From positions 944,904 to 983,606 of the forward strand of contig NZ_KB849727.1 of assembly GCF_000368865.1 (NCBI RefSeq): a stretch of 38,703 nucleotides of DNA. The letters run 5' to 3'. Shown here in pieces: positions 1 through 8,154 of the stretch. Under the pieces are notes generated by a model. The model did no database searches. It saw nothing but the letters and a program-made list of their open reading frames with translations, and was not told the DNA's origin. The position numbers were made by a program, and so were the translations under genes. Numbering within the stretch: position 1 is the stretch's first letter; every line of letters starts with the position of its first letter. This DNA is from Acinetobacter bouvetii DSM 14964 = CIP 107468. Lineage in GTDB: Bacteria > Pseudomonadota > Gammaproteobacteria > Pseudomonadales > Moraxellaceae.

Positions 1-54
1 GTTGCAGGTGTTGCAGGTGTTGCAGGTGTTGCAGGTGTTGCAGGTGTTGCAGGT
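1..54 (-). repeat. In-frame 9-bp minisatellite encoding (Pro-Ala-Thr)n
   Basis: Six perfect head-to-tail copies of the 9-bp unit GTTGCAGGT (plus strand) start at base 1, so the array probably extends beyond the window. Read on the minus strand in the frame of the MBL-fold gene, each unit is CCT GCA ACA, Pro-Ala-Thr, beginning at residue 324. Because the unit is a multiple of three, copy-number change keeps the frame and alters only the tail length. Confidence 0.95.
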
Positions 55-1022
55 GAGCCTATTGGGCTCCATTCAAAACTTCCAGCCTTATTTTGCTTGA
101 TTTTTCCAATGCCGGGAAAAGGCAAATGTGCGGCGGCAATTAAGCTGTCCTGAGCCGCATAATTTTTGAAAAAATGCTCCCGATTTTTGCCAGACTGGAC
201 AGGATCAAAATCAAAATTGACGGACAGCGCAGGATATTCAAATTGCAAATTCGCAGAATGCACAATATCTCCAACAAAAACCAGATGCCGCCCTTGATAC
301 TGCAGCTGGTATGAAACATGCCCTGGCGTATGCCCTGCGCTTTCGACAGCCTCAATGCCGTTAATCACCGCACCTGTTTTAAATGTCCGCACACTGCGTA
401 TCTGGTGATAGGGCGCCAAAGCGGCTTTTATTTGGGCTGCAGTCGATGTGCATTGCGCCTGCTGATCCGCCGTTAAATGCGCGAGAGTGTTTTCAGAAAG
501 CCAATAGGACAGTTCTTTTTCACTCACATAGACTGTGGCAAACGGAAAAACGGCCTTGGTTTGATTTTCTATCCCGCACACATGATCAGGGTGTAAATGT
601 GTCAGCAGCACGGTGCCAACATCAGAGGTTTTATAGCCGGCTGCTGCAATTTGCTGAACAGCGGCCCCCCGATGATTTCCCTCACAGTTTCCTGCGCCGC
701 TGTCAATTAACGTTAAATTTCCTAAGTCGTCTTCAATTAAAAAGGCATTCACGCTGGTCTGCATCGGTTTTACCGGATCAGCGCTTTGCCCCTGAAATAT
801 CGCCTGTACTTCCTGTTGGCTAAAATTTTGATCAAATACAGCTGGATTCAGCGCCATATCGCCATCATGCAAGGCGGTAATTTTATATGGGCCAAATTGG
901 ATCGATTTAAGCGGCAATGCCTGATCAGCAGAATGCGCGACAGCAGCCTCATCCCCTTGCGTATGCGCAATACAAAGCCCTGACCATGCTGCAAGCAGCA
1001 TCACCAATAGAATTTTTTTCAT
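1..1022 (-). CDS. Secreted MBL-fold metallo-hydrolase, 3' end cut by window edge
   Basis: Translating the minus strand from the ATG at 1022 gives an open frame to the left edge (340 residues seen). Residues 1-19 look like a Sec signal peptide (MKKILLVMLLAAWSGLCIA), so the enzyme should be periplasmic or secreted. The metal-binding motif THLHPDHVCG is present (H142, H144, D146, H147). Further family elements are LIDSGAG before it, AGHTPGH and VGDIVH after it, and a final AHLPFPG. This is the metallo-beta-lactamase fold; homologues hydrolyse esters, lactones or similar bonds, but the substrate cannot be read here. The usual family C-terminus ends close to the FEWSPI segment, yet this protein continues into a Pro-Ala-Thr repeat (see repeat entry). 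The stop codon lies outside the window. The upstream gap to dgkA is AT-rich. Confidence 0.85.
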   Translation of the reverse strand, partial: MKKILLVMLLAAWSGLCIAHTQGDEAAVAHSADQALPLKSIQFGPYKITALHDGDMALNPAVFDQNFSQQEVQAIFQGQSADPVKPMQTSVNAFLIEDDLGNLTLIDSGAGNCEGNHRGAAVQQIAAAGYKTSDVGTVLLTHLHPDHVCGIENQTKAVFPFATVYVSEKELSYWLSENTLAHLTADQQAQCTSTAAQIKAALAPYHQIRSVRTFKTGAVINGIEAVESAGHTPGHVSYQLQYQGRHLVFVGDIVHSANLQFEYPALSVNFDFDPVQSGKNREHFFKNYAAQDSLIAAAHLPFPGIGKIKQNKAGSFEWSPIGSPATPATPATPATPATPA

Positions 1023-1264
1023 TATTTACCTTTATAAAATTATTCTCGTACCAGTATGTTTTTATGTTTTATTCATTATTAGAATTTGTGACGCAATTCT
1101 GCCTGAAAACCATTCCATTTTTAAGTCATTTTTTGCATTTTCATTTCTTCTATTCAGAGTATTTGCAAAATTTCACCCGCTTTTAATCTCATTCCATTGT
1201 GTTTTCAGATTTCTTTCAGGTTCACCGATTAACATAGTATAAAAAGATACATAGCTCCCCATAC
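1023..1264. other. Intergenic region between divergent MBL hydrolase and dgkA genes
   Basis: An AT-rich 242-bp gap between two divergently transcribed genes must hold both promoters. A possible -10 (TATAAA) lies about 25 bases before dgkA, but no good -35 partner is seen. No RNA gene, convincing ORF or strong inverted repeat was found. Confidence 0.5.
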
Positions 1265-1639
1265 ATGACTGAGATTTCACCTTTCAAAGGCAAAACCGGC
1301 CTTAAACGGATTGCCCATGCCACAGGCTATTCACTGTCCGGCTTTAAGTCAGCCTTTCAGAACGAAGCTGCATTCCGTCAAATCATTCTCATTAATGCCA
1401 TACTGATCCCCCTCAGCTGTTTCTTGAATATCAGCCGCGCCGAACATGCCGTGCTGATCGCTGCAGGCTTATTGGCCATTATTGTTGAACTCTTTAACTC
1501 TGCAATTGAGGCCGTGGTAGACCGTGTCTCTTTAGAACAGCACCCGCTTTCAAAAAATGCCAAAGATATGGGCAGCGCGGCACAGTTTACAGCGTTAAGC
1601 ATTATATTTTTCACTTGGCTGATTATCCTCTGGCCCTGA
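1265..1639 (+). CDS. dgkA: Diacylglycerol kinase
   Basis: Integral inner-membrane enzyme that phosphorylates diacylglycerol to phosphatidic acid, recycling lipid released during synthesis of membrane-derived glycans and lipid A modification. At 124 residues it matches the family length (about 120). E34 in QNEAAFRQ and E75/N78 in VELFNSAIEAVVDR correspond to the E. coli active-site residues E28, E69 and N72. The signature SKNAKDMGSAAQFTAL follows. Three hydrophobic helices lie at roughly residues 40-55, 60-75 and 103-122. The ATG at 1265 has only a weak ribosome-binding site, but the N-terminus aligns with the family. The gene stands alone and ends at a strong terminator. Confidence 0.95.
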   Translation: MTEISPFKGKTGLKRIAHATGYSLSGFKSAFQNEAAFRQIILINAILIPLSCFLNISRAEHAVLIAAGLLAIIVELFNSAIEAVVDRVSLEQHPLSKNAKDMGSAAQFTALSIIFFTWLIILWP

Positions 1640-1651
1640 TAAATGAACCAT

Positions 1652-1678
1652 AAAAAGCAGGCGCTCAGCCTGCTTTTT
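1652..1678 (+). terminator. Rho-independent terminator of dgkA
   Basis: A perfect 11-bp stem, AAAAAGCAGGC / GCCTGCTTTTT, with a 5-base loop starts 13 bases after the dgkA stop and ends in a T-run. The A-run on its left could also let it act on the opposite strand. Confidence 0.9.
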
Positions 1679-1703
1679 GCGCTTGAAAATACTTCAATTC
1701 AAA

Positions 1704-1732
1704 TAAAAAAACCCGGCTTCCGCCGGGTTTTT
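1704..1732 (-). terminator. Rho-independent terminator of aceA
   Basis: The GC-rich stem CCCGGC / GCCGGG with a 4-base loop is followed on the minus strand by a run of T, just after the aceA stop at 1749. Confidence 0.9.
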
Positions 1733-1748
1733 AGAATCAGTTCAGTGC

Positions 1749-3353
1749 TTAGTGAGCAGAGAATTGGTTCATTGTGTTTTTAGCATCGTCATGCGCTTTA
1801 AGTGCATTGTCACCAGAGAAGATTTCTTTGTGATCATCACCGATGTCAGAACCAGCCATTGCTTGGTGTTTAACGCAAGCGATTGTGCCGCGGATTTCTT
1901 TACGTTGAACGCCAGCTACATAAGCAAGCATACCTTGGTCACCGAAGTAACCTTGAGCAAGCTCGTGAGTAGAAAGAGCAGCAGTGTGGTAAGTCGGAAG
2001 TGTGATCAAGTGATGGAACACGCCCGCTTCACGAGAAGCATCCGCTTGGAATGTACGTACTTTTTCGTCAGCATCAGCAGCCAATTCAGTTGCATCGTAC
2101 TCAGCGCTCATTAGTTTAGCGCGGTCGTAAGCAGAAACGTCTTTACCTTCAGCAACCCAACGGTCGTAAGCTTGTTGACGGAAGTTTAAAGTCCAGTTGA
2201 ATGAAGGCGAGTTGTTGTAAACAAGCTTAGCATTTGGAACTGTTTCTTTAACACGGTTAACCATGTGAGCGATTTCTTCAACGTTTGGCGTTGCAGTTTC
2301 GATCCAAAGAAGGTCAGCGCCGTTTTGAAGGCTAGATACACAGTCAAGTACAACGCGGTCGATTTGCGTGTCTGGACGGAATTGGTACAAGCCAGAAGCA
2401 AGACGTTTTGGACGGTGAAGTTTACCATCACGCTTGATTAGGATTTCGTCTTCTTGAGCATCTGCAATGTCAATTTCAACAGTGTCTAGGAAACCGATGT
2501 ATTGAGAAGCGATGTCGCCTGGCTCTTTAACCACTGGGATTTTTTGAGTCAAGTCAGCGCCTTCAGAGTCAGTACGCGCAACGATGATACCGTCGTCAAG
2601 GCCCATTTCTAAGAATGCATAGCGAAGTGCATGGATTTTAGAGATGAAGTCTTCGTGTGGAACTGTAACTTTACCAGCTTGGTGACCGCATTGTTTAGCG
2701 TCAGATACTTGGTTTTCGATTTGTAGCGCACAAGCGCCCGCTTCAATCATTTTCTTAGCAAGTAAGTAAGTCGCTTCTTCGTTACCGAAACCAGCATCGA
2801 TGTCCGCAATAATTGGCACAACGTGAGTTTGGAAACCGTCGATTTGAGCAGTGATTTCAGCTGCTTTAGCAGTGTCGCCCGCTTCGTTTGCTTTTTTAAG
2901 CGCACGGAACAAATCGTTTAATTCTTTCGCATCAGCTTGGCGAAGGAAAGTGTAGATTTCTTCGATCAATGCAGGTACTGAAGTTTTTTCGTGCATAGAT
3001 TGGTCAGGAAGCGGACCGAATTCTGAACGAAGCGCAGCAACCATCCAGCCAGAAAGGTAGATGTAGCGGCGTTCAGTCGTACCGAAGTATTTTTTGTTCG
3101 CAATCATTTTTTGTTGTGCGATGAAACCGTGCCAGCAGCCCAAAGATTGAGTGTATTTGCTAGAGTCAGCATCATAAGCCGCCATATCACGACGCATAAT
3201 CGCAGCTGTATATTTAGCAATGTCTAAACCAGTTTTGAAACGGTTTTGCATTTGCATACGCGCAGCATCTTCAGGACTGATGTCTGCCCAAGTGCTTCCG
3301 AATTTTGCTTTTAATTCGCGGATTGCATCAATCGCTGTTTGGTATGTAGTCAT
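1749..3353 (-). CDS. aceA: Isocitrate lyase (long class)
   Basis: First enzyme of the glyoxylate shunt: it splits isocitrate into succinate and glyoxylate, allowing growth on acetate and fatty acids. The catalytic motif appears as DAKQCGHQAGKVTVPHEDF, with KQCGH in place of the E. coli-type KKCGH. This, with the 534-residue length (E. coli enzyme about 434), places it in the longer Pseudomonas/Acinetobacter class. The metal-binding stretch IADIDAGFGNEEATY and the WIETATPN strand are also present. I chose the ATG at 3353 (protein MTTYQTAID) over the upstream in-frame start at 3389, because AGGAAA lies about 7 bases before it. Malate synthase is not adjacent. The divergent LysR-type gene, 648 bp away, is a possible but unproven regulator. 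Confidence 0.96.
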   Translation of the reverse strand: MTTYQTAIDAIRELKAKFGSTWADISPEDAARMQMQNRFKTGLDIAKYTAAIMRRDMAAYDADSSKYTQSLGCWHGFIAQQKMIANKKYFGTTERRYIYLSGWMVAALRSEFGPLPDQSMHEKTSVPALIEEIYTFLRQADAKELNDLFRALKKANEAGDTAKAAEITAQIDGFQTHVVPIIADIDAGFGNEEATYLLAKKMIEAGACALQIENQVSDAKQCGHQAGKVTVPHEDFISKIHALRYAFLEMGLDDGIIVARTDSEGADLTQKIPVVKEPGDIASQYIGFLDTVEIDIADAQEDEILIKRDGKLHRPKRLASGLYQFRPDTQIDRVVLDCVSSLQNGADLLWIETATPNVEEIAHMVNRVKETVPNAKLVYNNSPSFNWTLNFRQQAYDRWVAEGKDVSAYDRAKLMSAEYDATELAADADEKVRTFQADASREAGVFHHLITLPTYHTAALSTHELAQGYFGDQGMLAYVAGVQRKEIRGTIACVKHQAMAGSDIGDDHKEIFSGDNALKAHDDAKNTMNQFSAH

Positions 3354-4001
3354 GATATTTCCTGTATATAATAATAGGACTTGCTGCAACGGATGGCTAA
3401 AATCATACCCTCAATGATTTGTACAGATTTAGAGCACATCGGTTTGATGAACCTAGATTAGATTGACTGAAAAAATTAATCCAATATCCTGCATTAATTT
3501 TCAGTATTTATTTAAAAAATGGATAGATCAAAGTCTAATTATATTTTAAGCAGAAAATTATAATTCATTGTTAATCAATGATTTTATGAAAAACCACCCT
3601 GATTAAACCTTAAACATCCTGCTGTTATTTTATTCATTAGACTTAAGTCTGGTCAGTTCATAAAAATGCTTGCAATGGCAAAAAGTTGTCAAAATTGACC
3701 TAAATGACCAGCCTTAGCGCGCAAATTGCAATGTTTTCTATTTATACCGGCGGCGGCTGAAAATATGCCATTTCAGAAATAAAGGCCCATCAAATTTAAC
3801 GGCAGAAAAGATGATCTGCAGATGCTGAAAAATGGGGAAATACACCCTGTTTTACTGCGCTGTTTACAGGGCATATCTGCATTAGGCGGCATGAATGCCA
3901 CGGTAAATAGACGGCTTTATTTTCATCAGTTTCTCACACAAGGCTGATGGCTTATGGCATAATCAAAATAATTTCATGATTTTATTTTCGGTATTTATTT
4001 T
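3354..4001. promoter_or_regulatory. Long aceA / LysR divergent intergenic region with inverted repeats
   Basis: A 648-bp gap without a convincing ORF. It contains CTGGTCA at 3649-3655 and its exact reverse complement TGACCAG at 3705-3711, separated by 49 bases. Within that spacer is a tighter repeat, GTCAA-AA-TTGAC (3688-3699), so several GTCA-type half-sites cluster in about 65 bp. A -10-like CATAAT lies about 40 bases before the LysR start. LysR-type proteins usually bind spaced half-sites in such divergent regions, so these are candidate operators by inference only. Confidence 0.45.
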
Positions 4002-4991
4002 ATGAATCTGGAGCGGGTCGATCTTAATCTACTAATTTACCTTGACGTTCTTCTTCGTGAAAAAAATGTGACGCGTGCAGCTGAACAATTGGGGGTGACC
4101 CAACCGGCAATGAGCAACATTTTACGGCGTTTGCGTAATTTATTTAATGATCCGCTTTTAATCCGTTCTTCTGAAGGCATGACCCCGACTGAGCGCGCTT
4201 TAGAATTGCAGCCGCGCATCCGCGACGCGCTTGCTGACTTATCGATGATTTTGGAACCGCGCACTGAGTTCCGGCCTTATACCTCCAACCGCGTTTTCCG
4301 CATTATGACCTCAGATTATGCTGAGGCCACTTTAGTCCCTCGGCTAGTCAAAGCCTTGCGCTCTGAAGCGCCGAATGTCGTACTCGACTTCTTAACCCCG
4401 AGTGATGTGTCATACCGTGACATGGAACAAGGCAAAGTTGATTTGGCCATTAACCGCTTTAACGAAATTCCGCAAAGCTTTCACCAAGTTTTAGTTTGGC
4501 GTGACAGTTTTTCTTGCCTGCTGAACAATAAGCACCCAGCTGCCGGCAATCTCAATTTAAAAAGCTATTTGGATGCGCAGCATATTTGGGTCTCTAAAAC
4601 CGGCATGGGCGTCGGTTTCGGGGTCAATCCAGAAAAGCAAGCCGGCCTGGGCTGGATTGATCAGGCTTTAGAGCGGATTGGACAAAAGCGTAAAATTTCG
4701 GTATTTACCCGCCATTATCAAATGCCGGGATTACTCGCGTCTAATGTTGATTTAGTGGCAACGCTGCCAACCCGTATAGCCCGCCTGCAAGCCAAGAGCC
4801 AAAATTTACTGCTTAAAGATCCGCCTTTTTATATTCCAGAATTTGAATTGAAAATGGCATGGTGCCCTTTATTGCATCATCACCCTGCACACCGTTGGCT
4901 ACGCCAGCTGATTTTGTATGTTGCCCGCCAAATGATTGAGGAAGAAAACCGCGAATTTTTGATGAATAACTCTCAATTTTCACACTATTGA
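4002..4991 (+). CDS. LysR-type transcriptional regulator
   Basis: A 329-residue DNA-binding regulator. Residues about 5-65 form the LysR winged helix-turn-helix: DLNLLIYLDVLLREKNVTRA, then QLGVTQPAMSNILRRLR. The remainder is a periplasmic-binding-protein-like effector domain, with FRIMTSDYAEATLVPRLV opening its first lobe and DLAINRF before the hinge. The N-terminus resembles the NodD/LeuO-like branch (ERVDLNLL). The start has little visible ribosome-binding site. The gene is divergent from aceA, which suggests it might sense a metabolite of acetate or fatty-acid use, but this is inference from position. The neighbouring YtfL-type gene is separated by a terminator. Confidence 0.9.
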   Translation: MNLERVDLNLLIYLDVLLREKNVTRAAEQLGVTQPAMSNILRRLRNLFNDPLLIRSSEGMTPTERALELQPRIRDALADLSMILEPRTEFRPYTSNRVFRIMTSDYAEATLVPRLVKALRSEAPNVVLDFLTPSDVSYRDMEQGKVDLAINRFNEIPQSFHQVLVWRDSFSCLLNNKHPAAGNLNLKSYLDAQHIWVSKTGMGVGFGVNPEKQAGLGWIDQALERIGQKRKISVFTRHYQMPGLLASNVDLVATLPTRIARLQAKSQNLLLKDPPFYIPEFELKMAWCPLLHHHPAHRWLRQLILYVARQMIEEENREFLMNNSQFSHY

Positions 4992-5034
4992 GCATTATTT
5001 TTCTTAAATTCTTCTTTTTTAAGCCTATACTATG

Positions 5035-5074
5035 ACTTGAGGTAATAATTGACTTATTCCCTCAAGTTTTTTTA
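5035..5074 (+). terminator. Terminator after the LysR gene
   Basis: The perfect 8-bp stem ACTTGAGG / CCTCAAGT continues inward through an AATAA/TTATT pair and is followed by seven T. Confidence 0.9.
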
Positions 5075-5116
5075 TGTTAAAAATATTCATAATAATGATG
5101 ATCCGCAGGTGGATTC

Positions 5117-6442
5117 GTGAGCCTCTTCCAAAATATTGTAATTATCGTCATCCTCATTGCGGGAGCCGGTTTTTTATCTTTAACGGAAATCGCTCTTGCT
5201 GGCGCGCGTAAAGTTAAACTGAAAATCTTGGCAGAATCCGGTGATGAACGCGCCCAAAAAGTGCTGGATTTGCAGGAAAACTCTGCTGATTTCTTTGCTG
5301 CCTCACAAATAGGACTCAATGCTGTCGCAATCTTAGGCGGTATCTTAGGAGAAGGCGCTTTCCGCCCCTATTTCCTTGAATTCGTTTCCCGCTTTTATCA
5401 AGGCCCTTGGGCAGAATCCATTGGCTTTGCGCTTTCATTCACCTTGGTCACTTCATTATTCATTCTGTTCGCAGACCTCATGCCTAAACGCTTGGCCATG
5501 ATTGCGCCTGAAAAAATTGCTGTTTCGGTGATTAATCCGATCCAAGTGTTCATTGTAGCCTGCAAGCCTTTGGCCTGGTTCATCAACGCGATTGCCAACT
5601 TGCTGTTCCGCTTGTTTAAAGTCAACACAACACGTGAAGACAACATTACCTTTGATGATATTTCTGCAGTAATGGATGCCGGTGCGCAGGCTGGCGTACT
5701 GCAAAAACAGGAACATCATTTCATTGAAAACGTATTCGAGCTGGAAGAGCGCAATGTGCCCTCCAGCATGACCACGCGTGAAAATGTAGTGTTCTTTACG
5801 CTAAAAGAATCTGAAGCCAGCATTCGCCAAAAACTGGCAGAATATCCCTACTCTAAATTTTTAGTCTGTAATGATGATATTGACAGTGTGATTGGCTATG
5901 TGGATGCCAAAGATATTTTGGTGCGGATCCTCAATAATCAGTCGTTATTGCAATTGAATGAAAACACCATTCGTAATGTCCTGACCATTCCAGACACTTT
6001 AACCCTGTCTGAACTCCTCGACCGTTTCCGTTCAACCAAAGAAAAATTTGCCGTGGTGATTAATGAATATGCTTTGGTTGTTGGTGTCATTACGCTGTCA
6101 GATATTATGATTACGGTGATGGGTGACTGGGTCACGCCAATAGAAGCTGATCAGCAAATTATCAAGCGCGACAATAATTCATGGCTGATTGAAGGCAGCA
6201 CGCCCATTGAAGATCTGATGCATGCGCTCGCGATTGATGAAATGCCGGACACTGACAATTACGAAACGCTGGCTGGATTTATGATGTATAAGCTTCGTAA
6301 AATTCCACGTCCAGCAGATGCTGTTATTTTTGGCGGCTACAAATTTGAAGTGGTCGATGTCGATCATTTTAAAATTGACCAATTATTGGTGACTCGATTA
6401 CTCGAATCCCCCGAAGCGCCCATCGAAGAAAAATCAGAGTAA
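5117..6442 (+). CDS. paeA: YtfL/PaeA-type DUF21-CBS-CorC_HlyC membrane protein
   Basis: A 441-residue inner-membrane protein of the 'hemolysin/CorC' class. Order of domains: DUF21 membrane domain (about 1-190, with a conserved ASQIGLNAVAILGGILGE segment), a CBS pair (about 200-335), and a CorC_HlyC domain (about 345-430, including NYETLAGFMMYKLRKIP and YKFEVVDVDHFKIDQLLVTR). From memory it resembles E. coli YtfL (PaeA) along its whole length; that protein protects cells from cadaverine/putrescine stress, probably by export. The older name 'hemolysin' is misleading. It starts at GTG 5117 with AGGTGG 4 bases upstream. Its terminator overlaps the stop codon. Confidence 0.88.
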   Translation: MSLFQNIVIIVILIAGAGFLSLTEIALAGARKVKLKILAESGDERAQKVLDLQENSADFFAASQIGLNAVAILGGILGEGAFRPYFLEFVSRFYQGPWAESIGFALSFTLVTSLFILFADLMPKRLAMIAPEKIAVSVINPIQVFIVACKPLAWFINAIANLLFRLFKVNTTREDNITFDDISAVMDAGAQAGVLQKQEHHFIENVFELEERNVPSSMTTRENVVFFTLKESEASIRQKLAEYPYSKFLVCNDDIDSVIGYVDAKDILVRILNNQSLLQLNENTIRNVLTIPDTLTLSELLDRFRSTKEKFAVVINEYALVVGVITLSDIMITVMGDWVTPIEADQQIIKRDNNSWLIEGSTPIEDLMHALAIDEMPDTDNYETLAGFMMYKLRKIPRPADAVIFGGYKFEVVDVDHFKIDQLLVTRLLESPEAPIEEKSE

Positions 6443-6459
6443 TATCTGATTTTTTTTTT
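6429..6459 (+). terminator. Terminator overlapping the paeA stop codon
   Basis: The 9-bp stem AAAAATCAG / CTGATTTTT with an 8-base loop that contains the TAA stop is followed by a long T-run. Confidence 0.85.
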
Positions 6460-6764
6460 GCCGAGTATTGCACTGTATAGCCCATTTAGGCACTTTAATC
6501 ACATCCAGATTGTCTGCCTAATTTTTCTATTCAAATTCAGTTTAACCCCATAAACCAGCCCATTCTGATATCATTTTTAAATTATTCAGTTTAAAATATG
6601 TGATTAATCACATTTAAGCTTTTGATTTTTAAATTTCATTTTCTATAAAAATAATAATAATTTTCACATTTTATTTGTGATGTTTTCCATCCATCTCATT
6701 TGCTTTACCCTGTTTTTTCCTTTTCTAGCGCTAATTAAAAGATTAATTCAAAGGATTGAACTGA
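6443..6764 (+). promoter_or_regulatory. Upstream region of the citrate transporter with a perfect palindrome
   Basis: This 322-bp AT-rich gap has no gene. It holds a perfect 16-bp palindrome, ATGTGATTAATCACAT (6598-6613). TAATCACAT is repeated at 6496-6504. A further inverted repeat, TCACA-N7-TGTGA, lies at 6664-6680. TGTGA/TCACA half-sites recall CRP-family sites, but the 4-base centre is shorter than the 6 of CRP, so a GntR-type or other dimeric repressor is equally possible. Confidence 0.5.
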
Positions 6765-8105
6765 ATGCTTACCTTGCTTGGCTTAGGCATGATTATCTGC
6801 TTTATGTATTTAATTATGTCTCGGCGCATGAGTCCACTTGTGGCCTTAACACTGATTCCTGTACTTTTTGCCTTACTTGCTTGGAGCCTTGGCTTCTACT
6901 TCGACAGCCTTAGCCATATTCAGTTAAATGGATTGGGCGAAATGATGCTCGATGGTGTCAAAAAATTAGCACCTACCGGCATTATGCTGCTGTTCGCAAT
7001 TTTGTACTTTGCCATCATGATTGATACAGGCCTATTCGACCCTTCTGTAAAATTCATTCTTAAAATGGTAAAAGGCGATCCGCTCAAAGTCATTTTAGGC
7101 ACCATTACCTTAACAATTATTGTGTCATTGGATGGTGATGGCTCTACAACTTATATGATTTGTGTCGCAGCCATGTTGCCGCTGTATAAACGTCTCGACA
7201 TGAGTCCGCTTATTATGGCCTGCCTAATGATGCTCGCCAGCGGCATTATGAATTTAACCCCTTGGGGCGGGCCAACCGCACGTGCAGCCAGCGCACTGCA
7301 TGTAGATCCGAGTGCGGTTTTCGTTCCGATGATACTGCCGATGCTTTTTGCAATCGCATGGGTCTATTTCCTGGGTTTTCTGTATGGCCGCATGGAGCGT
7401 AAACGCCTAGGCATTATAGAGCTGGACATTAGCCATGGTGATAATATCCAAATCTCAAATAATCCAGAAGCTAATCGCGCTCATCTACGCTGGTTTAATG
7501 GCTTATTGACCGCTACCTTAATGATTTGTTTGGTCATGAGTGTCTTACCGATGCCGATTTTGTTTATGATCGCGCTTTGTATTGCACTGGTTGTTAATTA
7601 CAAAAATATTGATATGCAGAAAAGTTTGATTGCGCACCATGCAGGCAGTGCCTTAAATGTTGTTGGGATTATTTTCGCTGCGGGTATTTTTACTGGCATT
7701 TTAGCGGGAACAGGGATGGTCGAAGCCATGTCTAGAGAGCTTGTTGCCGTAATTCCGGAAAGCATGGGGCCATATTTAGCGCCCATTACTGCCGTCATCA
7801 GCATACCATTGACCTTTTTCATGTCTAATGACGCCTTCTATTTTGGCGTACTGCCTATTCTATCCGAAGCAGCTGTTCACTACGGCATTGAGCCTGTAGA
7901 AATGGCCCGTGCAGCAATTGTTGGTCAACCAGTGCACTTACTCTCACCGCTTGTTCCATCTACATATTTACTTTGCGGATTAGCTGGTATTGAATTTGGA
8001 CAGCATCAGAAATTTACAATTATTTGGGCTATTGCGACCTGTTTTGTCATGCTTTTTTCAGGGCTTATTTTTGGAATGTTCCCATTCTATTCAACACTTG
8101 GATAA
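6765..8105 (+). CDS. CitMHS-family citrate:metal symporter
   Basis: A 446-residue polytopic inner-membrane transporter with about 11-12 hydrophobic helices. The family CitMHS (CitM/CitH of Bacillus) takes up citrate complexed with divalent metal ions together with protons. Recognisable segments are SLDGDGSTTYMICVAAMLPLY, ASGIMNLTPWGGPTARAAS, and, in the second half, FFMSNDAFYFGVLPILSE and LVGLA-like LLCGLAGIEFGQHQKF near the end. AAAGGA lies 9 bases before the ATG. It stands alone, with no sensor kinase or regulator beside it, so control is probably through the palindromic elements upstream. Metal preference (Mg, Ca or other) cannot be read from the sequence. Confidence 0.9.
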   Translation: MLTLLGLGMIICFMYLIMSRRMSPLVALTLIPVLFALLAWSLGFYFDSLSHIQLNGLGEMMLDGVKKLAPTGIMLLFAILYFAIMIDTGLFDPSVKFILKMVKGDPLKVILGTITLTIIVSLDGDGSTTYMICVAAMLPLYKRLDMSPLIMACLMMLASGIMNLTPWGGPTARAASALHVDPSAVFVPMILPMLFAIAWVYFLGFLYGRMERKRLGIIELDISHGDNIQISNNPEANRAHLRWFNGLLTATLMICLVMSVLPMPILFMIALCIALVVNYKNIDMQKSLIAHHAGSALNVVGIIFAAGIFTGILAGTGMVEAMSRELVAVIPESMGPYLAPITAVISIPLTFFMSNDAFYFGVLPILSEAAVHYGIEPVEMARAAIVGQPVHLLSPLVPSTYLLCGLAGIEFGQHQKFTIIWAIATCFVMLFSGLIFGMFPFYSTLG

Positions 8106-8116
8106 ATATTACTGTT

Positions 8117-8146
8117 AAAAAAAGCGCCTTCTGGCGCTTTTTTTAT
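8117..8146. terminator. Bidirectional terminator between convergent genes
   Basis: AAAAAAAGCGCC-TTCT-GGCGCTTTTTTT, with A- and T-runs on both sides, serves the citrate transporter on the plus strand and the unknown gene ending at 8155 on the minus strand. Confidence 0.92.
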
Positions 8147-8154
8147 ATTGCTCA

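Noticed and set aside
1..54. Direct repeats as a CRISPR array
   Set aside because: The 9-bp units are contiguous, have no spacers and are in frame with a protein; there are no cas genes.
383..823. 146-residue plus-strand ORF
   Set aside because: It is the antisense shadow of the MBL-fold hydrolase, whose minus-strand frame has all family motifs.
1752..2114. Plus-strand ORF inside aceA
   Set aside because: Shadow of a well-conserved gene; no family features and biased composition opposite the real codons.
5117..6442. Calling the CBS-domain protein a hemolysin
   Set aside because: The name comes from an old assay on distant relatives; the domain layout and resemblance to YtfL/PaeA point to a transport or stress role.
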